Origin: Acinetobacter pittii
Lineage (GTDB): Bacteria; Pseudomonadota; Gammaproteobacteria; Pseudomonadales; Moraxellaceae
Assembly (NCBI RefSeq): GCF_034067285.1
Contig: NZ_CP139286.1
Coordinates: forward strand, 186,001-250,000
Length of the DNA stretch: 64,000 nt
Direction of reading: 5' to 3'
Part shown: one piece after another, positions 9,282-17,888 of the stretch
How the letters are laid out: the number at the start of each line of letters is the position of its first letter
Position numbering within the stretch: the stretch's first letter is position 1
Notes under the pieces: generated by a model
Seen by the model: the letters and a program-made list of their open reading frames with translations, nothing else
What the model was told of the DNA's origin: nothing
Databases searched by the model: none
Position numbers and translations under genes: made by a program

Positions 9282-9932
9282 ATGAATATTTTAATCGTTG
9301 ATGATCATCCTTTGTTTCGTCATGCTTTAATTCAAGCAGTACGTTATAGCCTGCCACAGGCACAAATTCATGAAACAGCCTCGGTTGATGAGTTTTATGA
9401 GCGTTTGGAAAATGGGGCAGAACCTGATCTAGTATTACTCGATTTAAATTTACCGGGTGCTTCAGGCTTTTCGGCTCTGGTTTATGTAAGAGCACAGTAT
9501 CCATCTATTCCGATTATTGTTGTTTCTGCACATGAAGAAACTTCAATCATTCAGCGTGCAATTGCACATGGTGCGATGGGTTATATTCCTAAGTCGGCTC
9601 ATCCAAGTCATATTGGCGAAGCGATTCGTCAAGTCTTAGAAGGTGATATCTGGTTACCACCTAACTTGCCATCTAATCTTAACCTTGACCCAAGAGCAGC
9701 AGATGAAACTGCTTTAGCTGAACGTATTCAATCTCTAACACCTCAGCAATTCCGTGTTTTGATGATGGTTGCGGAAGGTTTGTTAAATAAGCAGATTGCA
9801 TACGAGCTTGATGTTTCAGAAGCAACGATTAAAGCCCACGTAACGGCTATCTTTAGGAAACTAGGTGTGCAAAACCGTACACAAGCCGTATTGGCCATTA
9901 GCGCACTCAATATTGAAGATAAGAAAATCTAA
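9282..9932 (+). CDS. LuxR/FixJ-type response regulator, CrbR-like acetate regulator
   Basis: Two-component response regulator. Residues 1-120 form the receiver domain with the acidic pair D7/D8, the phosphoacceptor Asp at about residue 54 (VLLDLNLPG) and the conserved Lys in GYIPKSAHP. Residues 145-210 form the LuxR-type helix-turn-helix (LTPQQFRVLMMVAEGLLNKQ and VSEATIKAHVTAIFRKLGV). Proteins of this type pair with transporter-kinases as CrbS-CrbR in Vibrio and Pseudomonas (also ErdR, AgmR) to activate acs; the CrbS homologue here is encoded at 11132-14629. The pairing is inferred from family knowledge and proximity. A rho-independent terminator follows directly. Confidence 0.85.
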   Translation: MNILIVDDHPLFRHALIQAVRYSLPQAQIHETASVDEFYERLENGAEPDLVLLDLNLPGASGFSALVYVRAQYPSIPIIVVSAHEETSIIQRAIAHGAMGYIPKSAHPSHIGEAIRQVLEGDIWLPPNLPSNLNLDPRAADETALAERIQSLTPQQFRVLMMVAEGLLNKQIAYELDVSEATIKAHVTAIFRKLGVQNRTQAVLAISALNIEDKKI

Positions 9933-9936
9933 AAAG

Positions 9937-9964
9937 AAAAAAGACCTCGATTGAGGTCTTTTTT
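9937..9964. terminator. Bidirectional terminator after the crbR-like gene
   Basis: The stem AAAAGACCTC/GAGGTCTTTT with loop GATT is flanked by A and T runs, serving the two convergent genes. Confidence 0.88.
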
Positions 9965-9975
9965 GTAGGTATCAC

Positions 9976-10743
9976 TTAAGCAAGGCAATCTTGCTTAGGT
10001 GTTAGGCTGTCGCAGTACAAAGGGTTAAGTGCACATTGCAAATCATCAATTTGTTCTTGAGTCACATAGCCTTTCATTTTTAAATATTCAGCCACGCGGT
10101 CATCACGTAAGCTTAGGAAGGCTGCATCATAAACACCTAAATCAACAAACAGAGCAGCTGTTTCTAGGCTATTGAAACGATCCAAGAAAATATCATTGCC
10201 ATACATCAAGAAGATATGGTCAAGTTTTGCTTTTTCATCAACATGTAGTCGTTCAGCAAGTTGATCGGGGTGCGTTTTAATAAAGAGTAAGTCAGATAAT
10301 TCATCAAATTGCGTCATATCTAACTGATTCTCTCCGAGTTTGACATGGCCAAGCCAAGCTTTGAAAACCAAAACCGCACCGCCACGGAGTAGCATGCTCC
10401 AGATTTGATGACGTGTGTCATGGTCAAGATTTTCACTTTCAGCGCTAAGAACTTTTAAGAAGTTTTCTTCTTGTTGTGCCAATTTATCAAACAAGCCTAG
10501 TCCTTGCGGATGATAAGCCGCAGGTGCAAATACATCAAAATTTAGGTCGTGGAATACATTGAGTGCGAGGGGGACAGCAGACTGATAAATTGTATTTAAT
10601 GCTTTGATATGTGCTTCATTGAGTTTGCTGTGAGGGAAAATACTTTGCCAATCTAGTTCAGGAAGTAAAGCATTGGCACTGTATTGACGATAAAACTGTT
10701 GAGACGAAAGTTGGCCTTGTGGGCTGTTATCAGAAATATTCAT
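9976..10743 (-). CDS. Conserved hypothetical protein, possible acetate-regulon member
   Basis: I do not recognise this family. The roughly 255-residue product is soluble, without signal peptide or membrane segments, predicted mostly helical, with a Trp- and His-containing middle (LLRGGAVLVFKAWLGHVKLG) and a C-terminus with two Cys residues (LNPLYCDS and DCLA). I choose the ATG at 10743, which has AAAGGACA 6-10 bases upstream; an in-frame ATG six codons earlier has no ribosome site. It lies between the crbR-like gene and crbS, and a GACTAAAGTC palindrome, a variant of the element upstream of acs and actP, sits about 130 bases before the start. That makes a role linked to acetate or two-carbon metabolism plausible but unproven. 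Confidence 0.7.
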   Translation of the reverse strand: MNISDNSPQGQLSSQQFYRQYSANALLPELDWQSIFPHSKLNEAHIKALNTIYQSAVPLALNVFHDLNFDVFAPAAYHPQGLGLFDKLAQQEENFLKVLSAESENLDHDTRHQIWSMLLRGGAVLVFKAWLGHVKLGENQLDMTQFDELSDLLFIKTHPDQLAERLHVDEKAKLDHIFLMYGNDIFLDRFNSLETAALFVDLGVYDAAFLSLRDDRVAEYLKMKGYVTQEQIDDLQCALNPLYCDSLTPKQDCLA

Positions 10744-10869
10744 GGCAATTGTCCTTTGCATTAATTCGTGAGCAGGGGTGCTTTATATAGAAATGGGCTA
10801 TAAAAAATAGCGGTACATAGAATAAATTGGTTTTGAATATTTATGTGTCATCAAGAATGCAAGTAGAAT

Positions 10870-10883
10870 ACGACTAAAGTCGT
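10870..10883. promoter_or_regulatory. Candidate CrbR operator, most symmetric copy
   Basis: The perfect inverted repeat ACGACT-AA-AGTCGT contains GACTAAAGTC, the variant of the decamer upstream of acs and actP. On the minus strand it is 28 bases ahead of TAAATA, a possible -10 box for the gene at 9976-10743. The surrounding spacer (10744-11131, 388 bases) holds no other feature apart from the crbS terminator near its far end. Confidence 0.5.
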
Positions 10884-11089
10884 ATATGGTTGTTTTTATC
10901 TAATTATAATTTTAAAAAACAGTAAGTTATGAAATTGTAACTAAGTATACAAGTGTTCACTTACAAAAAAGGTGGGCTTTGCCATAGAAAAAGAGCTATT
11001 GGAAAGTTTAGCCAATTATTTAATAAGCAAAAGTAGACTTTTTGAGCAGTTCTGCCTATTGGCTTAAATTAGACCTATAATTTTTGCCA

Positions 11090-11125
11090 AAAATCTCTCC
11101 CAAACTTATTAAGGCGTTGGGAGAG
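11090..11125 (-). terminator. Terminator of crbS
   Basis: Nine-base stem CTCTCCCAA/TTGGGAGAG followed on the minus strand by ATTTTT. Confidence 0.75.
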
Positions 11126-11131
11126 AAAAAA

Positions 11132-14100
11132 TTAATCTGTTTCACTGGCAATTTTAAGACCCGATAGCCATGCTCTTAAAGAAGCCGGTTTAAGCGGTTT
11201 TTTAAGTAAAACGATATTCAGTTCTTTCAATTGTTGAGGTAACTCTGGATGGGAGTCTGCTGTAATCAGAGCAACCGGAACATCATGTTGACGATTTTGC
11301 AAAATAAAATCGACACCGAGTTGGTTGTTATTTAAATGCTGATCGATAAGCCAGACTTGAATATTCTCTTTTTGAATAATCTCAAATGCTTGTTCGGGTT
11401 CAGTGGCTTTAAAAACCTCGTAGCCCCATCGACCTAATAAGCTACTCATGCCCTCAAGAATTGTTTCATCATTGTCTAAACATAAAATTCGATAGGCTTT
11501 AGTTTTTAAAGGCACTGCTTGTACGGTTGGAGTGGCCACTTTTGGAGCTTCTACCACTGGAACCTCAATCATAAAGCAAGAGCCTTTATCGAGTTGTGAG
11601 TAGACATGAACCGGATAATTCAACAAACCAGTCATACGCTGCACAATAGCAAGTCCCAAACCTAAGCCTTGCTCACCCCAAGGTGATAAATGCCCACAGC
11701 GTTCGAATTCTTGAAATAGTTTAATACGTTGCTCTTCGGCAATTCCGGGGCCTGTATCCCAGACACCAATTCGAATATGACCAGGTTTTTGAGCAGAACG
11801 TAATACACCAACAATCACTCGGCCTTTGGCTGTATAGCGCAAAGCATTACTTACAAAGTTTTGAATAATGCGTCGAATCCACTGTGGATCTGTATCAATC
11901 CAGAACGATACATCATGAACTTTTAATGAAATATTTCGCTGTGCAGCAATCGATTTGAACTGGAGTTCAAGATCGCTTAATAAATCGTGTAAAGGATAAG
12001 GTTGTCTTTTTGGTTGTATGGTGCCGCCTTCCAAACGTGCAATATCGAGTAGGGCAGAGAGCATACTTTCTGCGCCATACAGAGCACGGTCAAGCTGCTG
12101 CAAAGTTTGCCGATCTTCTTCAGTTGCGATGCTTTGTTCAAGAACCGTACTAAAGAGACGGGCAGCATGCATAGGTTGTAATAAGTCATGACTGGCCGCT
12201 GCAATAAAGCGACTTTTCGACATATTGGCCATATCGGCTTGTTCGCGTGCAAGCTGTTGCTCGCTTAAGGCATCGGCAAGTTGTTGGGTTCGATCTTTTA
12301 CGCGTGCTTCAAGTATTGCCTCATTCGCACGGAAAGCAGTAATGTCAGCAAATGTTGTAACGAAGCCTCCACCTGAAATAGGATTACCACGCATTTGAAT
12401 AACGCGTCCATCTTTACGGATACGTTCAAATTCATGCGCACTTCCGACTTTCATCCAGTGTAAGCGTTTACGAACATGTTCTTCGACTGAACCGGGGCCA
12501 CATTCGCCGCGTTCAGCGTTATAACGAATCAGATCGGCAATTGGACAACCCACATAGACTAAATCTTTAGGGTAGCCAAACAGTTTTAAATATTGGTTAT
12601 TCCAAGCCACCAAACACATATTTTTATCGACCACACTTACCCCTTGGGTCATGTGGTCAATCATGGTCATCAGCAGGTTTTGATTAAACCGTTGCCATTG
12701 TGAGGCTTGGTCTAAAATATTGGCGACTTGGCCTAATGCCAAACCATTGTTAATCATGGCTGTCGTCAGCAACGTACGTGCAGAAGCAGCCCCGATAATG
12801 CCTGCAAGATATTGTTCGGTGAATCGCCACCACATGCCATTGGCAATACTATTTGGATTGAGTGTGAGATGATTTTGCTCACAAAAGTTCTCAAACGCTT
12901 GTGTTGTGGGTTGCTCTCCTGTAATTCTTTTAGCAAGGGCGAACAGATCACCTACTTTTAAACGTGCAGCATCGTGTGGTAAATAGGTCAAATCGGTAGA
13001 CGTATGCGGTGATGGCAAAGGCTTAGTTTCATAATAGAAAAAGCTTTCTGCCTGTATTTGTTCTGCCACACTTGGGCGGTAAAGTTTAGAAATCCAGATA
13101 TATAAAACAATATTTAAACCAAGTGACCAGATTACGCCGTGTGTAAGCGGAGCAAATGATTCAAAACCAAAAAGTGACTCTGGACGTAACGCATTAATTC
13201 CAAAAGGCCCAAAAAGTAAAATACTTTGAGCTGTGTCCTGATAGATCTCTGGCAAGCTACGTAAAATCGTTGGAAACAGTAATGTGTAACTCCACATTAA
13301 GAATCCAACAATAAGACCAGCGTAAACACCTTGGCGACTTCCGCCTCGCCAATACAAACCGCCAATGAGAGCAGGTGCAAACTGGGCAACCGCACTAAAT
13401 GCTAATAAACCGAATACTGAAAGTTGATTAATATCATTAAAGAAATGGAAGAATAAAAAGCCAAGAAGCATTACTGCGACAATACTAATACGACGGCTAA
13501 ATTTAAGAACTTTCGGTAAGTGTTTATCGTGTCGTGAAAGTAATTTGAACCGCCACAGGGCAGGCATAATCAAGTCGTTACTGAGCATGATAGACAAGGC
13601 AACAGATGAAACCAGTAACATGCCGGTGGATGCAGAGAACCCGCCTAAAAAGGCCAATAGGGCTAACCATTCTTGGTTATAACTCAATGGTAATGAGAGT
13701 ACTGCAACATCGGGCACTGTTAAGAATTTTGGCGCTGCATGTAAAGCCCAGCTTGCAATCGGGATAATAGCTAGAATCGTTAAAATGAGATAAGCCGCAA
13801 ACCATTTACGTGCACCGCGAATATGCTTCTCATCGCGTAATTCAACAACAGCTACATGGAACTGACGGGGTAAACAGATAATCGCTAGTCCTGCCAATAA
13901 TGTCTGAATCCAAAAAGTTTCAGGGACCCCAAATAATTGAACTTCCTGAAAGGTTTGGTTTACGTCGGCTGTAACTTGAACTAAGTTCGCGGGTGCTTCA
14001 AAAATAAAAAATAAAGCGACACAAATTAGCGCGAATAATTTTACAAAAGATTCAAAAGCGACAGCTAACATGAGGCCGCCATGCTGTTCGGTGTTTGCAA

Positions 14101-14629
14101 TTTGCCTTGTACCAAAAATCATGGCTAAGATTGCAAGGACACTGGTTAAAAGTAAAACGCTATTGGTGGTCGTATGAATATGAGCATTCTGCTCCAATAT
14201 GACTGATGTACTTAAAGCAATTGCGCGTAACTGGAGAGCAAGGTAGGGAATAATCGCAATGACCGCCAAGATCGTAACCAATGAAGCCAAGACACCGCTT
14301 TTGCCATAACGTGCAGCAACAAAGTCAGCAATTGATGAAATCGCGTGATGCTGACGCACTCGGCCTAAGCGTCGCCAAATGTCATAACCAAACCAGACAA
14401 ATAATAGTGGTCCTAAATAAATCGGTAAGAAAATAACACCTTCTCGGACGGCAGCCCCAGTTGCGCCATAAAAAGTCCAAGATGAACAGTAAACACCTAA
14501 GGTTAAGCTGAACAAGAACATGCGGCCACGTGTACTTAGGCGACTGGCATGCTTTTCGCCAAAAAAAGCACAAATGAATAAGAGTGCTATATAAAGAGTG
14601 AGTACCCCAATAATCAGCCAGCTGTTCAT
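11132..14629 (-). CDS. crbS: Transporter-coupled hybrid sensor histidine kinase, CrbS/MxtR type
   Basis: A 1165-residue fusion of a transporter to a kinase. Residues about 1-500 form an SLC5/sodium:solute symporter domain with some 13 membrane segments. A STAC-like linker and a PAS domain (about 645-760, MTQGVSVVDKNMCLVAWNN) follow. The HisKA domain has the phosphoacceptor in AAASHDLLQPMHAARLF, and the HATPase region has NFVSNALRYTAKG, DTGPGI and GLGLGLAI. A C-terminal receiver domain carries its Asp in WLIDQHLNN. CrbS of Vibrio and MxtR of Pseudomonas have this plan and drive the acetate switch through a LuxR-type partner. It is divergent from DUF485-actP, whose shared spacer holds a GACCAAAGTC element. 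Confidence 0.92.
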   Translation of the reverse strand: MNSWLIIGVLTLYIALLFICAFFGEKHASRLSTRGRMFLFSLTLGVYCSSWTFYGATGAAVREGVIFLPIYLGPLLFVWFGYDIWRRLGRVRQHHAISSIADFVAARYGKSGVLASLVTILAVIAIIPYLALQLRAIALSTSVILEQNAHIHTTTNSVLLLTSVLAILAMIFGTRQIANTEQHGGLMLAVAFESFVKLFALICVALFFIFEAPANLVQVTADVNQTFQEVQLFGVPETFWIQTLLAGLAIICLPRQFHVAVVELRDEKHIRGARKWFAAYLILTILAIIPIASWALHAAPKFLTVPDVAVLSLPLSYNQEWLALLAFLGGFSASTGMLLVSSVALSIMLSNDLIMPALWRFKLLSRHDKHLPKVLKFSRRISIVAVMLLGFLFFHFFNDINQLSVFGLLAFSAVAQFAPALIGGLYWRGGSRQGVYAGLIVGFLMWSYTLLFPTILRSLPEIYQDTAQSILLFGPFGINALRPESLFGFESFAPLTHGVIWSLGLNIVLYIWISKLYRPSVAEQIQAESFFYYETKPLPSPHTSTDLTYLPHDAARLKVGDLFALAKRITGEQPTTQAFENFCEQNHLTLNPNSIANGMWWRFTEQYLAGIIGAASARTLLTTAMINNGLALGQVANILDQASQWQRFNQNLLMTMIDHMTQGVSVVDKNMCLVAWNNQYLKLFGYPKDLVYVGCPIADLIRYNAERGECGPGSVEEHVRKRLHWMKVGSAHEFERIRKDGRVIQMRGNPISGGGFVTTFADITAFRANEAILEARVKDRTQQLADALSEQQLAREQADMANMSKSRFIAAASHDLLQPMHAARLFSTVLEQSIATEEDRQTLQQLDRALYGAESMLSALLDIARLEGGTIQPKRQPYPLHDLLSDLELQFKSIAAQRNISLKVHDVSFWIDTDPQWIRRIIQNFVSNALRYTAKGRVIVGVLRSAQKPGHIRIGVWDTGPGIAEEQRIKLFQEFERCGHLSPWGEQGLGLGLAIVQRMTGLLNYPVHVYSQLDKGSCFMIEVPVVEAPKVATPTVQAVPLKTKAYRILCLDNDETILEGMSSLLGRWGYEVFKATEPEQAFEIIQKENIQVWLIDQHLNNNQLGVDFILQNRQHDVPVALITADSHPELPQQLKELNIVLLKKPLKPASLRAWLSGLKIASETD

Positions 14630-14705
14630 ATGACCTACATGATTAAAACCTTGTGCCTATCATACCCCAAGCAGAAACAAAGCTATAAATTGATTAAATT
14701 TTAAC

Positions 14706-14715
14706 GACCAAAGTC
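14706..14715. promoter_or_regulatory. Candidate CrbR operator in the crbS/actP divergent spacer
   Basis: GACCAAAGTC, identical to the decamer upstream of acs, ends 27 bases before TAATTT, a possible -10 box for DUF485-actP. It lies about 100 bases before the DUF485 start codon and could also influence crbS transcribed the other way. Confidence 0.5.
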
Positions 14716-14811
14716 TAAGTTACGAATTACACGTAATTTTGCTAATTTGAATAATGAGAAACTACTATTAAAAAAGTGGCCAAGGTTGGGCACAGGGCAA
14801 GGAGTTTGGTT

Positions 14812-15144
14812 ATGGATCAAAGCCAAGTAGAAAAGATTCTACACAATCCAAAGTTTCAGAAAATGGTCAAGAAAAAAAGTGCATTAAGCTGGACGCTCAC
14901 AATCATTATGTTAGTGCTTTATGTGGGCTTTATGCTACTTGTTGGCTACAACAAAGAATTTTTGATGAGTTCATTTAGTGGTGGTGTAACGACATGGGGT
15001 ATTCCACTAGGCTTAGGAATTATCGTTTTATCTTTCCTACTGTGTGGCGTGTATTCCTATATTGCAAACAATACCCTTGACCAGTTGAGTGAAGAAGCGT
15101 TGAAGGAAGTTGAAGCCATCACGCATGAGAAAGGATTACACTAA
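14812..15144 (+). CDS. DUF485 membrane protein, ActP partner (YjcH-like)
   Basis: Small inner-membrane protein of 110 residues found almost always directly upstream of acetate permease genes, like YjcH in E. coli. The cytosolic N-terminus has the family motif around [20 protein letters not shown], followed by two membrane segments (about 24-46 and 60-82) and a charged C-terminus. The ATG at 14812 has AAGGAG eight bases upstream. The stop codon is one base from the actP start, so translation is coupled. Its exact role in acetate transport is unknown. Confidence 0.9.
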   Translation: MDQSQVEKILHNPKFQKMVKKKSALSWTLTIIMLVLYVGFMLLVGYNKEFLMSSFSGGVTTWGIPLGLGIIVLSFLLCGVYSYIANNTLDQLSEEALKEVEAITHEKGLH

Positions 15145-15145
15145 T

Positions 15146-16861
15146 ATGAAATGGAATTCATTAAAAGCGAAAGCCTTATTGGCAGCAGCATCGCTATATT
15201 CAACTGTTGCTATGGCAAGCCCGGACTTAGGTGAAGCTGAGCAACAAGCCACTAACTGGCATGCCATCATTATGTTTGTCATCTTTGTTGGTTTCACTTT
15301 GTTTATTACCAAGTGGGCGGCAAAACAAACCCAATCAGCACAAGATTTCTATACCGCAGGGGGCGGAATCAGCGGTTTCCAGAACGGATTGGCAATTGCC
15401 GGTGACTATATGTCAGCTGCATCTTTCCTCGGTATTTCCGCGATGGTTTTTAGTTCGGGTTTTGATGGCTTACTTTATTCTCTTGGGTTTATGGTAGGTT
15501 GGCCAATCGTTTTATTCTTGGTTGCAGAGCGTTTACGTAACCTCGGTAAATACAATCTTTCAGATGTAGTGTCATTCCGTCTTGAAGAAAAACCGGTCCG
15601 TACCTTAGCTGCCTTAAGCTCGCTTGTTGTTGTGGCATTTTACTTGATTGCTCAAATGGTAGGCGCGGGCCAGCTCATCAAATTACTATTTGGTTTGAAC
15701 TACAACATTGCTGTTGTCATCGTTGGTCTATTAATGATGGCATATGTGATCTTTGGTGGCATGTTGGCAACGACATGGGTACAGATCATTAAAGCGGTTA
15801 TGTTGCTTAGTGGTGCGACTTTCATGGCATTCATGGTGATGAAAGCGGTTGGTTTCAGCTTCAGCAACATGTTCACTCAATCAATTGAAGTATTCAGTAA
15901 AGTTCACAGCGTAAGCTTTGAAGAAGCTGCAAAAATTATGGGTCCGGGTAAACTTGCCGCAAACCCGATTGATGCATTGTCTCTTGGCTTAGCACTCATG
16001 TTTGGTACAGCGGGTCTTCCACATATTCTTATGCGTTTCTTCACTGTAAAAGACGCAAAAGAAGCGCGTAAATCGGTTGTTGTTGCGACAGGTTTCATTG
16101 GTTACTTCTATCTTTTAACTTTCATTATTGGTTTCGGTGCGATCCTTTTCGTATCAAACAACCCACAGTTCCTTGATGTTGCGAAAATGGCAGTATCAGG
16201 CAAGCTTGAGCTTGTTGGTGGTAATAACATGGCAGCCGTGCATTTAAGTGACGCTTTAGGAGGTGACTTATTCATGGGCTTCATTTCAGCAGTAGCGTTC
16301 GCAACAATTCTTGCTGTTGTTGCTGGCTTAACACTTTCAGGTGCATCTGCAATCTCACACGACTTATACGCTAACGTATTCAAAAAAGGTCAAACGACTC
16401 CAGCTTCAGAACTGCGTATGTCAAAAATTGCGACACTTGGTTTAGCAATCTTTGCCATGATTTTGGGTATCTTGTTTGAAAAACAAAACGTCGCTTTCAT
16501 GGTGGGCTTAGCATTCTCTGTGGCATGTTGTGCGAACTTCCCGATCCTTGTTCTTTCAATGTTCTGGAAAGGTTTAACCACTCGTGGTGCGGTAATTGGT
16601 GGTGTAGTTGGTCTTGTAACAGCAGTGGTACTTATTATTCTGTCTAAAGCAGTTTGGGTAGATACCTTAAAAATCTCTGATACACCAATCAACCCGTTCA
16701 ACGGCCCTGCATTATTTGCGATGCCATTATCATTCCTGTGCTGTTGGTTCTTCTCGGTGACTGATAACTCTGCACGTGCTAAAAAAGAGCGTGCTGCATT
16801 CGATGCCCAATATGTTCGTTCAATGACAGGTATCGGTGCTTCTGGTGCGTCAGACCACTAA
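15146..16861 (+). CDS. actP: Cation/acetate symporter ActP
   Basis: Inner-membrane SLC5-family symporter for acetate and other short monocarboxylates. The 571 residues begin with a cleavable-looking leader ([16 protein letters not shown]) and contain about 13 membrane segments with the signature [20 protein letters not shown] and [11 protein letters not shown], plus [15 protein letters not shown]. The start at ATG 15146 is one base after the DUF485 stop and has AAGGA in the correct position. It works with Acs (3858-5807) to take up and activate acetate, and lies next to the CrbS kinase gene. A strong terminator follows at 16889. Confidence 0.95.
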   Translation: MKWNSLKAKALLAAASLYSTVAMASPDLGEAEQQATNWHAIIMFVIFVGFTLFITKWAAKQTQSAQDFYTAGGGISGFQNGLAIAGDYMSAASFLGISAMVFSSGFDGLLYSLGFMVGWPIVLFLVAERLRNLGKYNLSDVVSFRLEEKPVRTLAALSSLVVVAFYLIAQMVGAGQLIKLLFGLNYNIAVVIVGLLMMAYVIFGGMLATTWVQIIKAVMLLSGATFMAFMVMKAVGFSFSNMFTQSIEVFSKVHSVSFEEAAKIMGPGKLAANPIDALSLGLALMFGTAGLPHILMRFFTVKDAKEARKSVVVATGFIGYFYLLTFIIGFGAILFVSNNPQFLDVAKMAVSGKLELVGGNNMAAVHLSDALGGDLFMGFISAVAFATILAVVAGLTLSGASAISHDLYANVFKKGQTTPASELRMSKIATLGLAIFAMILGILFEKQNVAFMVGLAFSVACCANFPILVLSMFWKGLTTRGAVIGGVVGLVTAVVLIILSKAVWVDTLKISDTPINPFNGPALFAMPLSFLCCWFFSVTDNSARAKKERAAFDAQYVRSMTGIGASGASDH

Positions 16862-16888
16862 ACTCAATATTGAGTAAATATCTCATTA

Positions 16889-16911
16889 AAAGCCCTTAGG
16901 GGCTTTTTTTG
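16889..16911 (+). terminator. Terminator of the DUF485-actP operon
   Basis: The stem AAGCCC(T)/(A)GGGGCTT is followed by seven T residues. Confidence 0.85.
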
Positions 16912-17028
16912 TTTATCTTATATACTGAGATGAAAGAGCTTTTTAATAAAGAACAACTTGTTTATCCTATTTTTTGTACAGTATGATTTTCTATAATTCA
17001 AAATATAACGAAAAAGGAAAATAATTAA

Positions 17029-17721
17029 ATGCGCTCTATTATCGAGTTCTGGGCGAGCTTTCGATTGCTACCTTCTGCGTGGCTGTTGCTGGTTCAGTTT
17101 GTTTTATTGATCTTAGCTATGCTGACTTTTAACGATGCCTCTTATAGAACTCTCACTTGGGCGTTAGGAGTACTTGCCTTACTCATTATTGCCAAAGTGA
17201 TTCGCCAAACCCCAATGTTTACTTTTCTGGGTCTAAGCTTTGTCAGTGGAGCGATTATATCTTCGGTCTTTATTTTATTGGGCTATAGCAATTTAGCGAT
17301 CCAGATATTTGCTCATAGTTGTGAAGCCTTAGCTTATTTTTCAGCAGCGTATGGTTTATTTCGTTATATGTTTGCTGATCGATATTTAACAAGGGATGAA
17401 TTATTTGCAGCCGCCGCAGTTTTTACTCTGCTTGCTTGGGGCTTTGCATTCCTCTACAACATTTGTCAGTTATTAATTCCAGCTAGCTTCCAAAATCCAA
17501 ATAATGCTCATCATTTACAGACGTGGTTAGATCTACTCTTCCTGAGTTTTAGCTTACAGTCAGCAACAGGCTTATCTGATTTAATGCCGCTTAGTCCGCC
17601 AGCACGTGTTTTAGCGATGCTACAAATGTTTTGCGGCGTGATGTATCTCGCTTTGATTGTTACACGTTTGATTGCTCTACAGTATATTGCTCATCCGCCA
17701 AGGAGAAATACCGACAAATAA
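17029..17721 (+). CDS. Ion-channel-like membrane protein with an altered selectivity filter
   Basis: A 230-residue protein with five or six hydrophobic segments. Its C-terminal part (about 165-220) aligns by eye with bacterial two-transmembrane potassium channels: a pore-helix region FLSFSLQS, a filter position, then SDLMPLSPPARVLAMLQ and the inner helix ending LALIVTRLIAL, much like the GD-x-x-P-x-x-x-x-AR and YLA-V-RL pattern of that family. The filter reads ATGLSD where channels have TVGYGD or TLGYGD, so the second Gly and the Tyr are missing. Potassium selectivity is therefore doubtful. It stands alone between actP and the BCCT transporter. Confidence 0.6.
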   Translation: MRSIIEFWASFRLLPSAWLLLVQFVLLILAMLTFNDASYRTLTWALGVLALLIIAKVIRQTPMFTFLGLSFVSGAIISSVFILLGYSNLAIQIFAHSCEALAYFSAAYGLFRYMFADRYLTRDELFAAAAVFTLLAWGFAFLYNICQLLIPASFQNPNNAHHLQTWLDLLFLSFSLQSATGLSDLMPLSPPARVLAMLQMFCGVMYLALIVTRLIALQYIAHPPRRNTDK

Positions 17722-17888
17722 AGAAGAGGGTGTTTCAATTTGTTTACACCTTTGTAACTGCAATATTATTTAAGTTTATTTAGAGTATTATCGGCTTTCT
17801 CTATTGAAAGATTTAACTTTGTTCATTCCGTGAATATCTCTATTGGCTTAGTGCCTGTCACTTTTCATTAAAATAACATGGAGGAGTT

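Noticed and set aside
16108..16701. Two antisense frames inside actP
   Set aside because: Both are shadows of the highly coding actP frame, with no promoter or ribosome site.
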